Below, piece after piece: positions 16,899-25,067 of a stretch of DNA of 35,466 bases. This DNA comes from DATNPX01 sp036702975 (GTDB lineage Bacteria > Cyanobacteriota > Vampirovibrionia > Obscuribacterales > Obscuribacteraceae), in contig DATNPX010000047.1 of assembly GCA_036702975.1 (NCBI GenBank), forward strand, positions 1 to 35,466. The letters are read 5' to 3'. The position numbers and the translations under genes are program-made. The notes beneath the pieces were generated by a model, which worked only from the letters and a program-made list of their open reading frames with translations, was not told the DNA's origin and did not search any database. Every line of letters begins with the position of its first letter. The first letter of the stretch is position 1.

Positions 16899-17531
16899 AT
16901 GTCTGACGACACAATTTCAATTTACCTGGTCGAAGACAACGAACTGATCCGTTCGGCTGTATCGGTGGCTTTGAACGGTATCGAGGGATTCAAAGTAATC
17001 GGACAAGCGGCTGATGGTGCTGCAGCGATAGACGAGATTTTAGCCAGCCGCCCCAGTTTAGCCCTGGTTGATATCGGTTTGCCGAAGGTAGATGGCATCG
17101 AAGTCACCAAGACGGTAAAACAAGAATTGCCCGGACTGAAAGCAATCATGCTCACCTCACACGATTCAGACGAAGACATGTTCGCCTCGTTTCAAGCTGG
17201 TGCAAACGGATACATCATCAAAGACGGATTTAGCAAAGCTAAACTGGAAGTAGCCATTCGCACTGTCTACTCAGGCAGCTCCTGGCTTGATCCATTGATC
17301 GCACAACGGGTGCTGCAGGTGGCTGCCAATGCCGACAAGCTGAACCTGACTCGCAACGAAAAATCATATCTGGAAAAAGTTGCCAACGGAGTTTCCAAAG
17401 AAAGCCGCGCCGCCACAGACCAGGCGCAGGCGCTCAAGGAGCTGGCAGACGATCATATGGATGAAGCCTGGGACTCATTCATGCATCGCCTCATGGGCTT
17501 CAAACAAAACAGCAACGAAGAAAACAACTAG
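16899..17531 (+). CDS. NarL-like response regulator with eroded C-terminal HTH
   Basis: 210 residues, ATG 16899 with GAGG overlapping the kinase stop, so the two are co-translated. The receiver is intact: acidic pair VEDNE, D58 in LVDIGLPKVDG, Thr in MLTSH and Lys in YIIKDG. The linker resembles NarL/FixJ proteins. The LuxR-type HTH begins normally (LTRNEKSYLEKVANGVSKE) but then departs (SRAATDQAQALKELADDHMD), with no recognition helix of the usual TVKNHL type. DNA binding is therefore doubtful, and output may be by protein contact. It is the likely acceptor from the Hpt of the upstream kinase. Confidence 0.92.
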   Translation: MSDDTISIYLVEDNELIRSAVSVALNGIEGFKVIGQAADGAAAIDEILASRPSLALVDIGLPKVDGIEVTKTVKQELPGLKAIMLTSHDSDEDMFASFQAGANGYIIKDGFSKAKLEVAIRTVYSGSSWLDPLIAQRVLQVAANADKLNLTRNEKSYLEKVANGVSKESRAATDQAQALKELADDHMDEAWDSFMHRLMGFKQNSNEENN

Positions 17532-17557
17532 ACTTATCGCGAGCTGACGAAACTCCA

Positions 17558-17586
17558 CCTGCAGTCCATAGGATGGACCTTGCAGG
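17558..17586 (+). terminator. Hairpin after the response regulator gene
   Basis: CCTGCA-GTCCAT pairs with ATGGAC-CT-TGCAGG around a short loop, with a 2-base bulge. No U-run follows, so it is either a weak terminator of the two-component operon or a leader structure of the EF-hand gene (start 17692). Confidence 0.35.
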
Positions 17587-17691
17587 CAACTGCGCTTTCG
17601 GCAAACGCAAACGGAAGGTACACAAAGGCCACAAAACGAAATTACTCTCGATTCATGTTCGAAACGAAGGCGCTCGCTGGAGGATTCTTAA

Positions 17692-20412
17692 ATGACAGAG
17701 CCGAGAGACAATCAAGTTCCCCAAGCTGTTGATCGTGTGATCACGCAACTGAGGCAAGATAATACCGAAGGTGCACTGAAGCAGATCCACGACGAGATGA
17801 ACAAGCCTGGTGGTGCGACAGAGTCCAACAAAGAATTTCTAATGGCTCTCACCCAGCGATGCCAGGAACAAGGGTATTTGCCCAAGCTGGCTGTGGATTT
17901 CGGTCAGAAAAATTTCAAAGCCCTCGACTTGAACGGCAATGGAAATATTTCCAGCAACGAGTTGCAGCACGTTTTGAACGACAAAAAAATGATGTCTCAG
18001 CTCGATCCATTCCAGCGTGAAATGGCTGCGTATTTGCTCGCAAATTCCAAAGAAATCGGCGACCTCAACATGAACTCCAGAGGCGCACAAGCAGGGATCA
18101 CGGCTTGGAAGTTAAACACTTACGCAAAACAAGCCGATACCAAATACGAAACCTACCAAAATGGTCAAAATGTGCTCAAGCAATTCGGAACAGCAGAAAA
18201 ATTCAATGCCGTTGACAGCGACAAAGATGGATTTATAAGCCCAGCCGAAATCGACAAGCAGTTAGACTTCGCCGATCGGGCGCTGTCCACTCCTGGTCTG
18301 GTCACACCTGAAGCTGCTAAAAATTTGAAAGAGCAGAAAGAAGCGCTCGAATATATGAAGGCGCATCGCGGCGAAATTGCAGCGGCTGCAAACGATACAT
18401 ATTTCTCTAACGACGCAAGCTTGAAAGACATTCAAGAATACGCGGCAAAGAACGCCAACCCGAGAGAGAAAGAGCACATTCCTCAAATCGACGACAAAAT
18501 TGCCGACGCGACGACGCAGCAGAAAGGACGCGTCGATATGTCTCGCGGCGAGCACATGTCAGAAGTAATGCTCAAGTATCATCTCGACCACCAGAAAGAG
18601 TTAGACCTTGACGGAAACGGCAAAGTATCGCGCGCTGAGTTGAGCAAAATTCTCGACACACCAAAGTGGAAAGATTCGCTGTCCAATGACGAACGACGTG
18701 TCATTGAAGAAATGCGCAACCGCTTCGATCAGATTTCTTCCAGCGGCAGCGGTCGCGGCGCATCGCGAGAAATAACATACGCCAGCATGGCAGAATATCT
18801 TCGAAAAGAAGAATCTGGTCGTGACGAAGAAGCTAAATCTGCTGCTGCGGCAAAGTACGCTCGCGACAATTTCGCCGCCCTGGACTCCAGCAAAAACGGC
18901 TGGCTCTCGCAAGATGAACTCGACAAAACCAAAGACTTCTACGCGAAAGCACTGGCTACAGGCTTGATTCCGCAGGAATCTAAAGCAAAGGTAGAAGAGA
19001 GTCTGGCCGCGCTCAAATATCTGGAGGACAACAAAAAAGACATCTCCAGTGCTTACACAAACAATGACATGACACTGGCCGACATCGAAAAGTTTGCCAA
19101 AAGCAAAGCAGGAAAAATAAACGATATCTTCAAGCCTACCTCGGTGGAGGCAACAAAAGAAGCCGAAAAAAAGCAGTCATTGATAAATGAAACACAGGCT
19201 CAGACACCGCGAGCCGTAGACGATAGCGGCGCAAAAGCTCGGAAGGAGGAGAATCCCGCCGTCGGTGAAAGACCAGTAACCAACGATAAATCGCAATCGG
19301 CAGACAAACCAGTGGTGGCAGAAAAACCGCTAACCAATGAGGAGCCTGTAGTTAAACTACCGCCATTGCTTGATACCACAAGTGGTGCCAAAGCGCCAAA
19401 AGACAGCTCTCAGCCGGAAGAAAATTGCAAAGATGGAGTATGCAAAGTCCCAACATCAAAATATCCACATCTGGAAGCGGGAAAGCCTGAAGCCAGTCCA
19501 CTTGCGAATCCGAACTTCAGCATACCGCAACTGGAAGTGCCTGAAACAAAGATGGAACCCGAGACTCCAAAGTTAGACGGACCGATAACGGAGCCGAAGT
19601 TGGAGGGTCCAAAAACTGAACCCAAGCTGGACAGACCACAGACGTTGGTCGAAGAATCGGAGTTGAGACAGGAGTCGCCTGAGGAATTGAGAGCCAGAAC
19701 CAATCTCGATCTCCCAGCAGAACCGACAGAAGCAAAAGTTGAAAAAACTGAAGCTGAAAAGCCTGCCGAAAAGCCGTTCCAATACTCCCAGCAGAACTAT
19801 GCCGACGCTCTGAATGCTGCTGCGGAACAGAACAAACCGGTGGTTCTGGTGGTCGCCGCCAGTAAAGATACAGAGGCTATTCGGGCAGCCGAGGACGCGA
19901 ACAAAGATGGCAAAGCTGTTGTAGTTTTTGTCGACAAAGATACCGTAGACCCGAAATCACAGCTAGGCGCCTACGCCGCCTCTGTTCTGGAAAATTACAA
20001 CAAGCAAAACAGCACCAACGATGAAAGCATGATGACTGTGTTTCACGTAAACAAGGATGCAAACGGCAAACTGGTTCCAGAGGCACCAAAATTTGCCAAT
20101 TATGGAAATCCGGGCGACATCGTCCAGTTACTCTCTAATCAAATCGTTGATGCTATGAATCGTCGAACCGCCGAGCAAACCAAGCCTGCAGAAACAACAC
20201 CGATAGCAACAAGATCCAATGAAACACCGATAGTAACGAGAACCATTGAAACACCGATAGTAGCAAGACCCAATGAAACGACACAAACGACCGAGGTCTA
20301 CCGGCCAGTTCAATCGCAGACCTGTACACCCGGAACCGCTTGTAACAACAGCGTTGCGAACTATCAGCAATACTACTATCAACACAGACGCGGACTGTTT
20401 CGTAGAAGGTGA
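17692..20412 (+). CDS. EF-hand calcium-binding protein with proline-rich linker and thioredoxin-like C-terminal domain
   Basis: 906 residues, ATG 17692 with GGAGG 8 bases upstream. No signal peptide. There are four EF-hand loops: D80 (DLNGNGNISSNE), D175 (DSDKDGFISPAE), D305 (DLDGNGKVSRAE) and D398 (DSSKNGWLSQDE). All have the 12-residue ligand pattern, the last being weakest. They form a duplicated pair A-B-A'-B' with matching spacing (95 and 93 residues). Residues ~480-690 are a Pro/Glu/Lys-rich linker (EPKLEGPKTEPKLDRP). Residues ~695-830 (YADALNAAAEQNKPVVLVVAA; a VVVFVDKDT strand) suggest a thioredoxin-like fold without CxxC; this is tentative. The tail has three 9-residue repeats and ends HRRGLFRRR. 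Confidence 0.88.
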   Translation: MTEPRDNQVPQAVDRVITQLRQDNTEGALKQIHDEMNKPGGATESNKEFLMALTQRCQEQGYLPKLAVDFGQKNFKALDLNGNGNISSNELQHVLNDKKMMSQLDPFQREMAAYLLANSKEIGDLNMNSRGAQAGITAWKLNTYAKQADTKYETYQNGQNVLKQFGTAEKFNAVDSDKDGFISPAEIDKQLDFADRALSTPGLVTPEAAKNLKEQKEALEYMKAHRGEIAAAANDTYFSNDASLKDIQEYAAKNANPREKEHIPQIDDKIADATTQQKGRVDMSRGEHMSEVMLKYHLDHQKELDLDGNGKVSRAELSKILDTPKWKDSLSNDERRVIEEMRNRFDQISSSGSGRGASREITYASMAEYLRKEESGRDEEAKSAAAAKYARDNFAALDSSKNGWLSQDELDKTKDFYAKALATGLIPQESKAKVEESLAALKYLEDNKKDISSAYTNNDMTLADIEKFAKSKAGKINDIFKPTSVEATKEAEKKQSLINETQAQTPRAVDDSGAKARKEENPAVGERPVTNDKSQSADKPVVAEKPLTNEEPVVKLPPLLDTTSGAKAPKDSSQPEENCKDGVCKVPTSKYPHLEAGKPEASPLANPNFSIPQLEVPETKMEPETPKLDGPITEPKLEGPKTEPKLDRPQTLVEESELRQESPEELRARTNLDLPAEPTEAKVEKTEAEKPAEKPFQYSQQNYADALNAAAEQNKPVVLVVAASKDTEAIRAAEDANKDGKAVVVFVDKDTVDPKSQLGAYAASVLENYNKQNSTNDESMMTVFHVNKDANGKLVPEAPKFANYGNPGDIVQLLSNQIVDAMNRRTAEQTKPAETTPIATRSNETPIVTRTIETPIVARPNETTQTTEVYRPVQSQTCTPGTACNNSVANYQQYYYQHRRGLFRRR
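20197..20277 (+). repeat. 27-bp tandem repeat, three copies, inside the EF-hand gene
   Basis: Copies at 20197-20223, 20224-20250 and 20251-20277 start ACACCGATAG and differ at a few bases. Each encodes a 9-residue unit (TPIATRSNE, TPIVTRTIE, TPIVARPNE). The length is a multiple of three, so copy-number change would keep the frame. Confidence 0.85.
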
Positions 20413-20435
20413 AAAACACTCAATAACCAACTGGC

Positions 20436-20462
20436 AGGCTGATAGTGCTAAACTATCAGCCT
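20436..20462. promoter_or_regulatory. 10-bp inverted repeat touching the Lrp start codon
   Basis: AGGCTGATAG (20436-20445) and CTATCAGCCT (20453-20462) are perfect arms with a 7-base spacer TGCTAAA. The ATG follows directly at 20463. It could be an autoregulatory operator, a hairpin that masks the start, or the terminator of the EF-hand gene (stop at 20412), though no U-run follows. Confidence 0.55.
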
Positions 20463-20957
20463 ATGCCGTTAGAAGAACCAGACGAAATTTTGACGATTCT
20501 TTCCCGCGACGCGCGTACTTCTCCTGAAAAGATCGCCAAAATGCTTGGCCGGTCTGTGGAAGAAGTAAAACTCGCGATTGCCGAATACGAACGCCTGGGA
20601 GTGATCAAGCACTACAAAACCATCATCGACTGGGAAAAAACAGGTGTTGAAAAGGTAATCGCTTTTATCGACGTGAAAGTGCACCCAGCCAGGGAAGTTG
20701 GTTTCGATAAAGTAGCCGAGCGCATTTACCGTTATCCAGAAGTTCAGAGTCTGTGGCTCGTCTCTGGCGGCTACGATCTGCGCGTTGCGGTCGAGGGAGC
20801 CAACATTCGAGAAGTTGGTCGCTTCGTCGCGGAGAAGCTGGCGCCAATCGAAGGCGTTATGGCGACCGAGACACATTTCTTATTGCGCAAATACAAGGAA
20901 GATCAGGTCGTTTTTGTAGACAACGAAGAAGATACGAGACTTGTTGTCACCCCGTAG
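20463..20957 (+). CDS. Lrp/AsnC family transcriptional regulator
   Basis: 164 residues from ATG 20463 (MPLEEPDE); a GTG at 20445 would add six residues. Neither has a clear ribosome binding site. The N-terminal AsnC-type helix-turn-helix (ILTILSRDARTSPEKIAKML; VEEVKLAIAEYERLGVIK) is followed by the ligand-sensing RAM domain with VEKVIAFIDVKVHPAREVGF and LWLVSGGYDLRVAVEG. The glycine-containing SGGYD effector-pocket turn is present. The aminotransferase gene follows 99 bases downstream, a pairing common for Lrp proteins that sense amino acids. Autoregulation through the inverted repeat at 20436-20462 is likely. Confidence 0.93.
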   Translation: MPLEEPDEILTILSRDARTSPEKIAKMLGRSVEEVKLAIAEYERLGVIKHYKTIIDWEKTGVEKVIAFIDVKVHPAREVGFDKVAERIYRYPEVQSLWLVSGGYDLRVAVEGANIREVGRFVAEKLAPIEGVMATETHFLLRKYKEDQVVFVDNEEDTRLVVTP

Positions 20958-21056
20958 CTGCCGACTGAGAATGAGCGTCTTCAGCGCTCCACCGGTGCTG
21001 GCGCGAACAACCTGAAACGATACTATTCAAAAACGCAACTGCTCTATTCACCAATC

Positions 21057-22307
21057 ATGACTGACGAAAATTCAAAAAAAGCGCCACCACTTTCAAAAAT
21101 AGCGCGCGAATTAGCTCCGAGCGGTATCCGAAAATTTTTCGATATCGCAGCAAAAATGCACGATGTCATATCACTTGGAGTTGGCGAGCCAGACTTCGTG
21201 ACGCCGTGGGGCATTCGCGAAGCAGGCATTTACTCCATTGAAAAGGGACAGACGACCTACACTTCGAATTACGGTCTACTGGAACTACGTCAGGAAATCA
21301 GCAAGCATCTTGCAAATAAGTATGGTGCAAAGTATTCACCGGAAAACGAAATTCTTGTGACGGTCGGTGTTTCGGAGGGGATGGATCTGGTCATGCGTGC
21401 CATTCTCGACCCGGGAGACCAGGTGCTTGTGCCTGAGCCTTGTTATGTCTCGTACCGGCCGTGCGTGTCACTGGCAGGCGGAGAGCCCGTCGGTGTGGCA
21501 ACCAGGAGCGAGGATGATTTCCGAGTTTCAGTCGCTCAACTGGAAAAGAAGCTAACAGCACGCACTAAGGCAATTATTCTGGGATTTCCTTCCAACCCCA
21601 CCGGTGCCACAATGCCGCGTCAGGCGTTGCAAGAAATCGTCGACTTTGCCCACACCCATAACCTTTTCATCGTCAGCGATGAAATCTACGACCGGCTCAC
21701 TTACGAGGGCGAGCATACCTGCATCGCATCTCTGAAAAATGCCATGTCGCGCACCATTACATTGAACGGTTTCTCAAAATCTTATGCCATGACCGGCTGG
21801 CGCATTGGCTATGCCTGTGCACCACCAGAGGTGCTGACTGCGATGATGAAAATTCATTCTTACACTGCACTTTGCGCACCTATCAACGCACAGAAAGCTG
21901 CTCTGGAAGCTCTCAAACACGGGGAGAGCGCCGTCGAAGATATGATTTCCCAGTACAACCAGCGGCGTCGATTAATCGTTGAAGGGTTAAACGGAATTGG
22001 TCTGAAATGCCATTTACCGTCAGGTGCTTTTTATGCATTCCCGAGTGTAAAGGCAACTGGCTTATCGAGCGAAGAGTTTGCTGAAAGGCTGCTTTACGAA
22101 GAACGGGTCGCAGTAGTTCCAGGCACAGCATTTGGTGAAGGTGGTGAAGGGCACATTCGCTGTTCGTATGCCACCAGCATAGAGAAGATAGAAATCGCGT
22201 TGAGCCGCATCGGGCAGTTCGTTGAAAAGGTTGCACCAGAAGTGGCAAAACAAGCCAGATCGGAAAGCAAGAGTTACAGCGCTCCCAAAAGTGCAGCTCA
22301 TTTATAA
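21057..22307 (+). CDS. Class I/II PLP-dependent aminotransferase
   Basis: 416 residues. Fold-type I signatures are seen in order: SLGVGEPDFVTP near the N-terminus, YTSNYGLLELRQEIS, GFPSNPTGATM (Asn contacts PLP), VSDEIYDRLTYEG (Asp/Tyr) and the Schiff-base lysine in NGFSKSYAMTGWRIGY. The overall type is that of aspartate/aromatic aminotransferases (MalY/PatA-like subgroup), a cytosolic enzyme of amino-acid metabolism. The exact substrate is unknown. The C-terminal ~25 residues (SESKSYSAPKSAAHL) are a disordered tail. There is no Shine-Dalgarno before ATG 21057. It is followed with a 12-base gap by the TPR lipoprotein gene and preceded by the Lrp gene. Confidence 0.93.
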   Translation: MTDENSKKAPPLSKIARELAPSGIRKFFDIAAKMHDVISLGVGEPDFVTPWGIREAGIYSIEKGQTTYTSNYGLLELRQEISKHLANKYGAKYSPENEILVTVGVSEGMDLVMRAILDPGDQVLVPEPCYVSYRPCVSLAGGEPVGVATRSEDDFRVSVAQLEKKLTARTKAIILGFPSNPTGATMPRQALQEIVDFAHTHNLFIVSDEIYDRLTYEGEHTCIASLKNAMSRTITLNGFSKSYAMTGWRIGYACAPPEVLTAMMKIHSYTALCAPINAQKAALEALKHGESAVEDMISQYNQRRRLIVEGLNGIGLKCHLPSGAFYAFPSVKATGLSSEEFAERLLYEERVAVVPGTAFGEGGEGHIRCSYATSIEKIEIALSRIGQFVEKVAPEVAKQARSESKSYSAPKSAAHL

Positions 22308-22319
22308 GGGTTGAACAGC

Positions 22320-23285
22320 ATGTCTCCTGAATGGAAAAACTTCGCTCTGGCGTTTATCGCAGTGTGTCTGAGTGCAGGCTGTTCGAACCACGCAGGCCAA
22401 ATAGGTCATTCTGACCATGCTGGTCATCCGGCCGATGTCGGTAAAGCCGCAACGAGTGACGCACAGAAGACTGACGAATCACCCTTGAAAGGCGATCTAG
22501 CCAGTGATTTGAAACGTTATTCAGCGAACATCAAAAAGAATCCTGACGATGCAAAATCTTATGTTGGACGCGGATTGAGCTATGAAAAGCTGGGTCGCTT
22601 CGACGAGTCGCTGGCTGATTTTAATAAGGCGCTGAAAATCGATGCGGAAGTGAGAGGCGCGCATTCCGGCAAAGCGCAAACACTTCTCTGGCAGGGCAAA
22701 CTCGACGAAGCTATCGCGGAATCAAACCTGGCTATCAAACAAGATGCGAAAGACCTGAGTGCCTGGGAAGTGCGCGCCAATGCTTACATCATCACAAACA
22801 AACCCGACAAAGCTCTGGCTGACATTGAACAAGCGATCAAGATCAACGACAAGCAAGCCTCTGCCTACGAATTGCAAAGCCAGGCCTTGCGCAAATTGAA
22901 GCGGGAAAAAGAGGCTCTGGCAGCGGTAGATAAAGCAATTGAAGTCGACCCGAATTTCGCTCAGTCTTACAACAGCCGCGCCATCATATACAGTGGCATG
23001 GGCAAAAACAAAGAAGCAATCGCAGATTTCAACAAAGCCGCCTCGCTGCGCCCGGAAATTCCAGACATATACTTAAATCGTGCCCTGTCCGAGATCGCAC
23101 TCAAGCAGTACAACGAAGCTCTGACCGATTGCAACAAAGCGGTAGAAATGTCTCCTCGGGCTGGCGACGCCTATTTCTTGCGAGCCAGAGTCTATCGCGA
23201 ACTTAAGAACGTTGCAGCAGCCGAAAAAGACGAGAAAATGGTGGCAGCTCTTGGTTATAAGCCACCAAAAACTCTCAGGCTTTAA
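22320..23285 (+). CDS. TPR lipoprotein
   Basis: 321 residues; ATG 22320 is preferred over TTG 22311 because AAGGG (22306-22310) is 9 bases upstream. The N-terminus FALAFIAVCLSAGC is a lipoprotein signal with lipobox SAGC. A His-rich stretch after the Cys (HAGQIGHSDHAGH) may bind metal. Six or more TPR units follow (AKSYVGRGLSYEKLGRFDES, SAWEVRANAYIITNKPDKAL, QSYNSRAIIYSGMGKNKEAI). It is therefore a membrane-anchored scaffold on the outer face of a membrane. It is translated in line with the aminotransferase (12-base gap), though a functional link is not obvious. Confidence 0.92.
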   Translation: MSPEWKNFALAFIAVCLSAGCSNHAGQIGHSDHAGHPADVGKAATSDAQKTDESPLKGDLASDLKRYSANIKKNPDDAKSYVGRGLSYEKLGRFDESLADFNKALKIDAEVRGAHSGKAQTLLWQGKLDEAIAESNLAIKQDAKDLSAWEVRANAYIITNKPDKALADIEQAIKINDKQASAYELQSQALRKLKREKEALAAVDKAIEVDPNFAQSYNSRAIIYSGMGKNKEAIADFNKAASLRPEIPDIYLNRALSEIALKQYNEALTDCNKAVEMSPRAGDAYFLRARVYRELKNVAAAEKDEKMVAALGYKPPKTLRL

Positions 23286-23309
23286 TACTGGATTTCGCCA
23301 GGCGTCCAT

Positions 23310-23392
23310 ATTGGTCTAAGAATCGCAAGCTCCAACGCTGGATCAGCAGGCGCTTTTAATTGGTTTAGGATTCTCAAGCTCTAATCTCGATT
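23310..23392. repeat. Imperfect 34-bp direct repeat in a convergent spacer
   Basis: Copies at 23310-23343 and 23359-23392 share ATTGGT, TA.GA.TC, CAAGCTC and the final GAT, with about a quarter of positions changed. They lie between the TPR lipoprotein stop (23285) and the convergent protease stop (23401). Confidence 0.6.
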
Positions 23393-23400
23393 ACAAGGCC

Positions 23401-24861
23401 TTATTTGTGCCGAGGCGGCATGGATGGTGAGGCAAAAAGCTGGGACGGTGATTCAAGTTTGGTGACTGTTACCGTGGTTTTAGTTACGGCTTTTCCCGTT
23501 TTCGAAACTGGCTTTTTGCCACCAGGTGGCAGCGAGGGCTGAGCAAAAAGCAGTGAGGGTAGCTTAATTGGAGCAGTCGGAGCATTGGCTTTAGGCGGTG
23601 CAGGCTGAGCAAACAAGCTGGAATGCGAAGAACCGCTTGCAACTCCATCATCAGAGGGGCTGCTGTGGTCCCCTGGTGGCAAAGGAGGCTGCGCAAAAAA
23701 TGATTGAGGGATGGGCGGATAGCGCAACGCTCCGGGTGGCAACGAGGGTTGCGCGAAGCATTCGGGAGGCAGACTCGTGGTGCCGGTAACCAGGGTAACA
23801 ACAGGGTAATCCTGATAAAGCCTGGAGGCGGTGGCGCGGTCTCGTGGCGAAAGCGAGAAGAGCTGGCGGGGAGTGAGTTTGAAATACATAATATCTTTGA
23901 CGTAGGGTGAGTGACCGACCCCGATCGCGTGACCAATCTCGTGCAAACAAGCACTCTTGATTTTGCTATCGGCAGCTTGCGCGCTGCGCTCGAAATCATA
24001 CGTTTCTATTTGAATCAGGGCGTGCGATATCACCTGCTTATCGTCAGCATCCGTAGTCGTCAGACCGGCAGCATCCCTTTTGCGGTCTTTCTGTACAGTA
24101 CTGATAGCCTGCCCCACCCATTCAACAACGACGTTAGCCTGTGTTTTGTCGTTAATCAGCTTGTAAGAAAGCTTATTGCCGGAGGCACTGCACCAGGCAT
24201 CAAGAGCTTCCAGGATCAACCTGCGATAACTCGGTCTGTAATTTTTCACGCCCTTGCCGGAGTCAATATACAACTTGAGCGGCAAAAGCGACTGTTTCCA
24301 CTTCTGCGCTTCTTTGTTCTCGACGATGTCGTCGAAATAATCTCGTTTTTTTGCCTGACCGGCTTTTACCTTATGACTGTCGTCGATCAAGTCTCTGATA
24401 ATGTCTTTCGCTTGCTGCCTGAACTGGTTATCTGGACTTTCTATAATAAATCGTTGAAAGTTGTCCTCCGCCTTTTGGAACTCACCCATGTCGGAATAGC
24501 AAAGACCCATCGTGTAGAAAATGCCGGGAGAGCCGCCATAGTTCTGGGCGATCCTGGCATGGGAAAGTCCCTTCTCTGGATAACCAAGTTCTCGATAAAT
24601 GATGGCCAGGTTTTCATGCAACGAACCGGAGTAGCGGCTGGGATCGTGCCTGGCGGCAGATTCGAGCAATGGCTTCGCTTCGTTGTAGCGGTCAGCGGAA
24701 ATTAAGCCGTGTGCTTTCTCCAGTGCGTCAAAAATGCGCGACTCGGTTTGATAATCTAGTGGAGTTAGAGCCGAAGCTACTGAAGAGAAGCTCAGCACAG
24801 TAACTAGACAGCCCAAAATCGATTTGAAAAAAATTCGACTGATTCGCACCGTTTCAACCAT
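23401..24861 (-). CDS. Secreted TPR-metzincin protease with FAQPSLPPG repeat tail
   Basis: 486 residues, ATG 24861 with GAGGG six bases upstream. Residues 1-31 form a signal peptide (FFKSILGCLVTVLSFSSVASA). Residues ~35-150 are TPR-like (ENLAIIYRELGYPEKGLSHA; YTMGLCYSDMGEFQKAEDNF). A matrixin-like (M10) catalytic domain follows: zinc motif HEIGHAIGVGHS (H307, H311, H317), with DIMYF giving the Met-turn. The tail (~375-486) carries five copies of a short motif: CFAQPSLPPG, FFAQPPLPPG, LFAQPAPPKA, LFAQPSLPPG, LFASPSMPPR. It is an exported zinc protease; its substrate is unknown. It is divergent from the first kinase gene and convergent with the TPR lipoprotein. Confidence 0.9.
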   Translation of the reverse strand: MVETVRISRIFFKSILGCLVTVLSFSSVASALTPLDYQTESRIFDALEKAHGLISADRYNEAKPLLESAARHDPSRYSGSLHENLAIIYRELGYPEKGLSHARIAQNYGGSPGIFYTMGLCYSDMGEFQKAEDNFQRFIIESPDNQFRQQAKDIIRDLIDDSHKVKAGQAKKRDYFDDIVENKEAQKWKQSLLPLKLYIDSGKGVKNYRPSYRRLILEALDAWCSASGNKLSYKLINDKTQANVVVEWVGQAISTVQKDRKRDAAGLTTTDADDKQVISHALIQIETYDFERSAQAADSKIKSACLHEIGHAIGVGHSPYVKDIMYFKLTPRQLFSLSPRDRATASRLYQDYPVVTLVTGTTSLPPECFAQPSLPPGALRYPPIPQSFFAQPPLPPGDHSSPSDDGVASGSSHSSLFAQPAPPKANAPTAPIKLPSLLFAQPSLPPGGKKPVSKTGKAVTKTTVTVTKLESPSQLFASPSMPPRHK

Positions 24862-24894
24862 TCCTTTCCCTCAATTTTCCCGCCAACGAGTGGG

Positions 24895-24918
24895 TCTTAA
24901 CAGAATAAATAGTTAAGA
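24895..24918. promoter_or_regulatory. Inverted repeat in the divergent protease/kinase promoter region
   Basis: TCTTAAC and GTTAAGA are separated by a 10-base AT-rich spacer, giving about one helical turn per half-site. It lies 34 bases upstream of the protease start and 150 bases upstream of the kinase start (25068). Regulator unknown. Confidence 0.4.
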
Positions 24919-25067
24919 ACGGGCAGGTGACGGAGGAACAGACGCATATTTCGCCAGAATCCTGGGCATGATGGTCTGGTCCCAGAGTCGCCACCACCAG
25001 GTGCGCGCTCCCAGCCGACTAGCGGCGCTAATCGAGCACTACGCGCGGTGCTAACGAAAGGCAGTGA

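Noticed and set aside
23911..24705. 264-codon open frame on the plus strand
   Set aside because: It is antisense to the metzincin protease gene, has no recognisable domain and no ribosome binding site.
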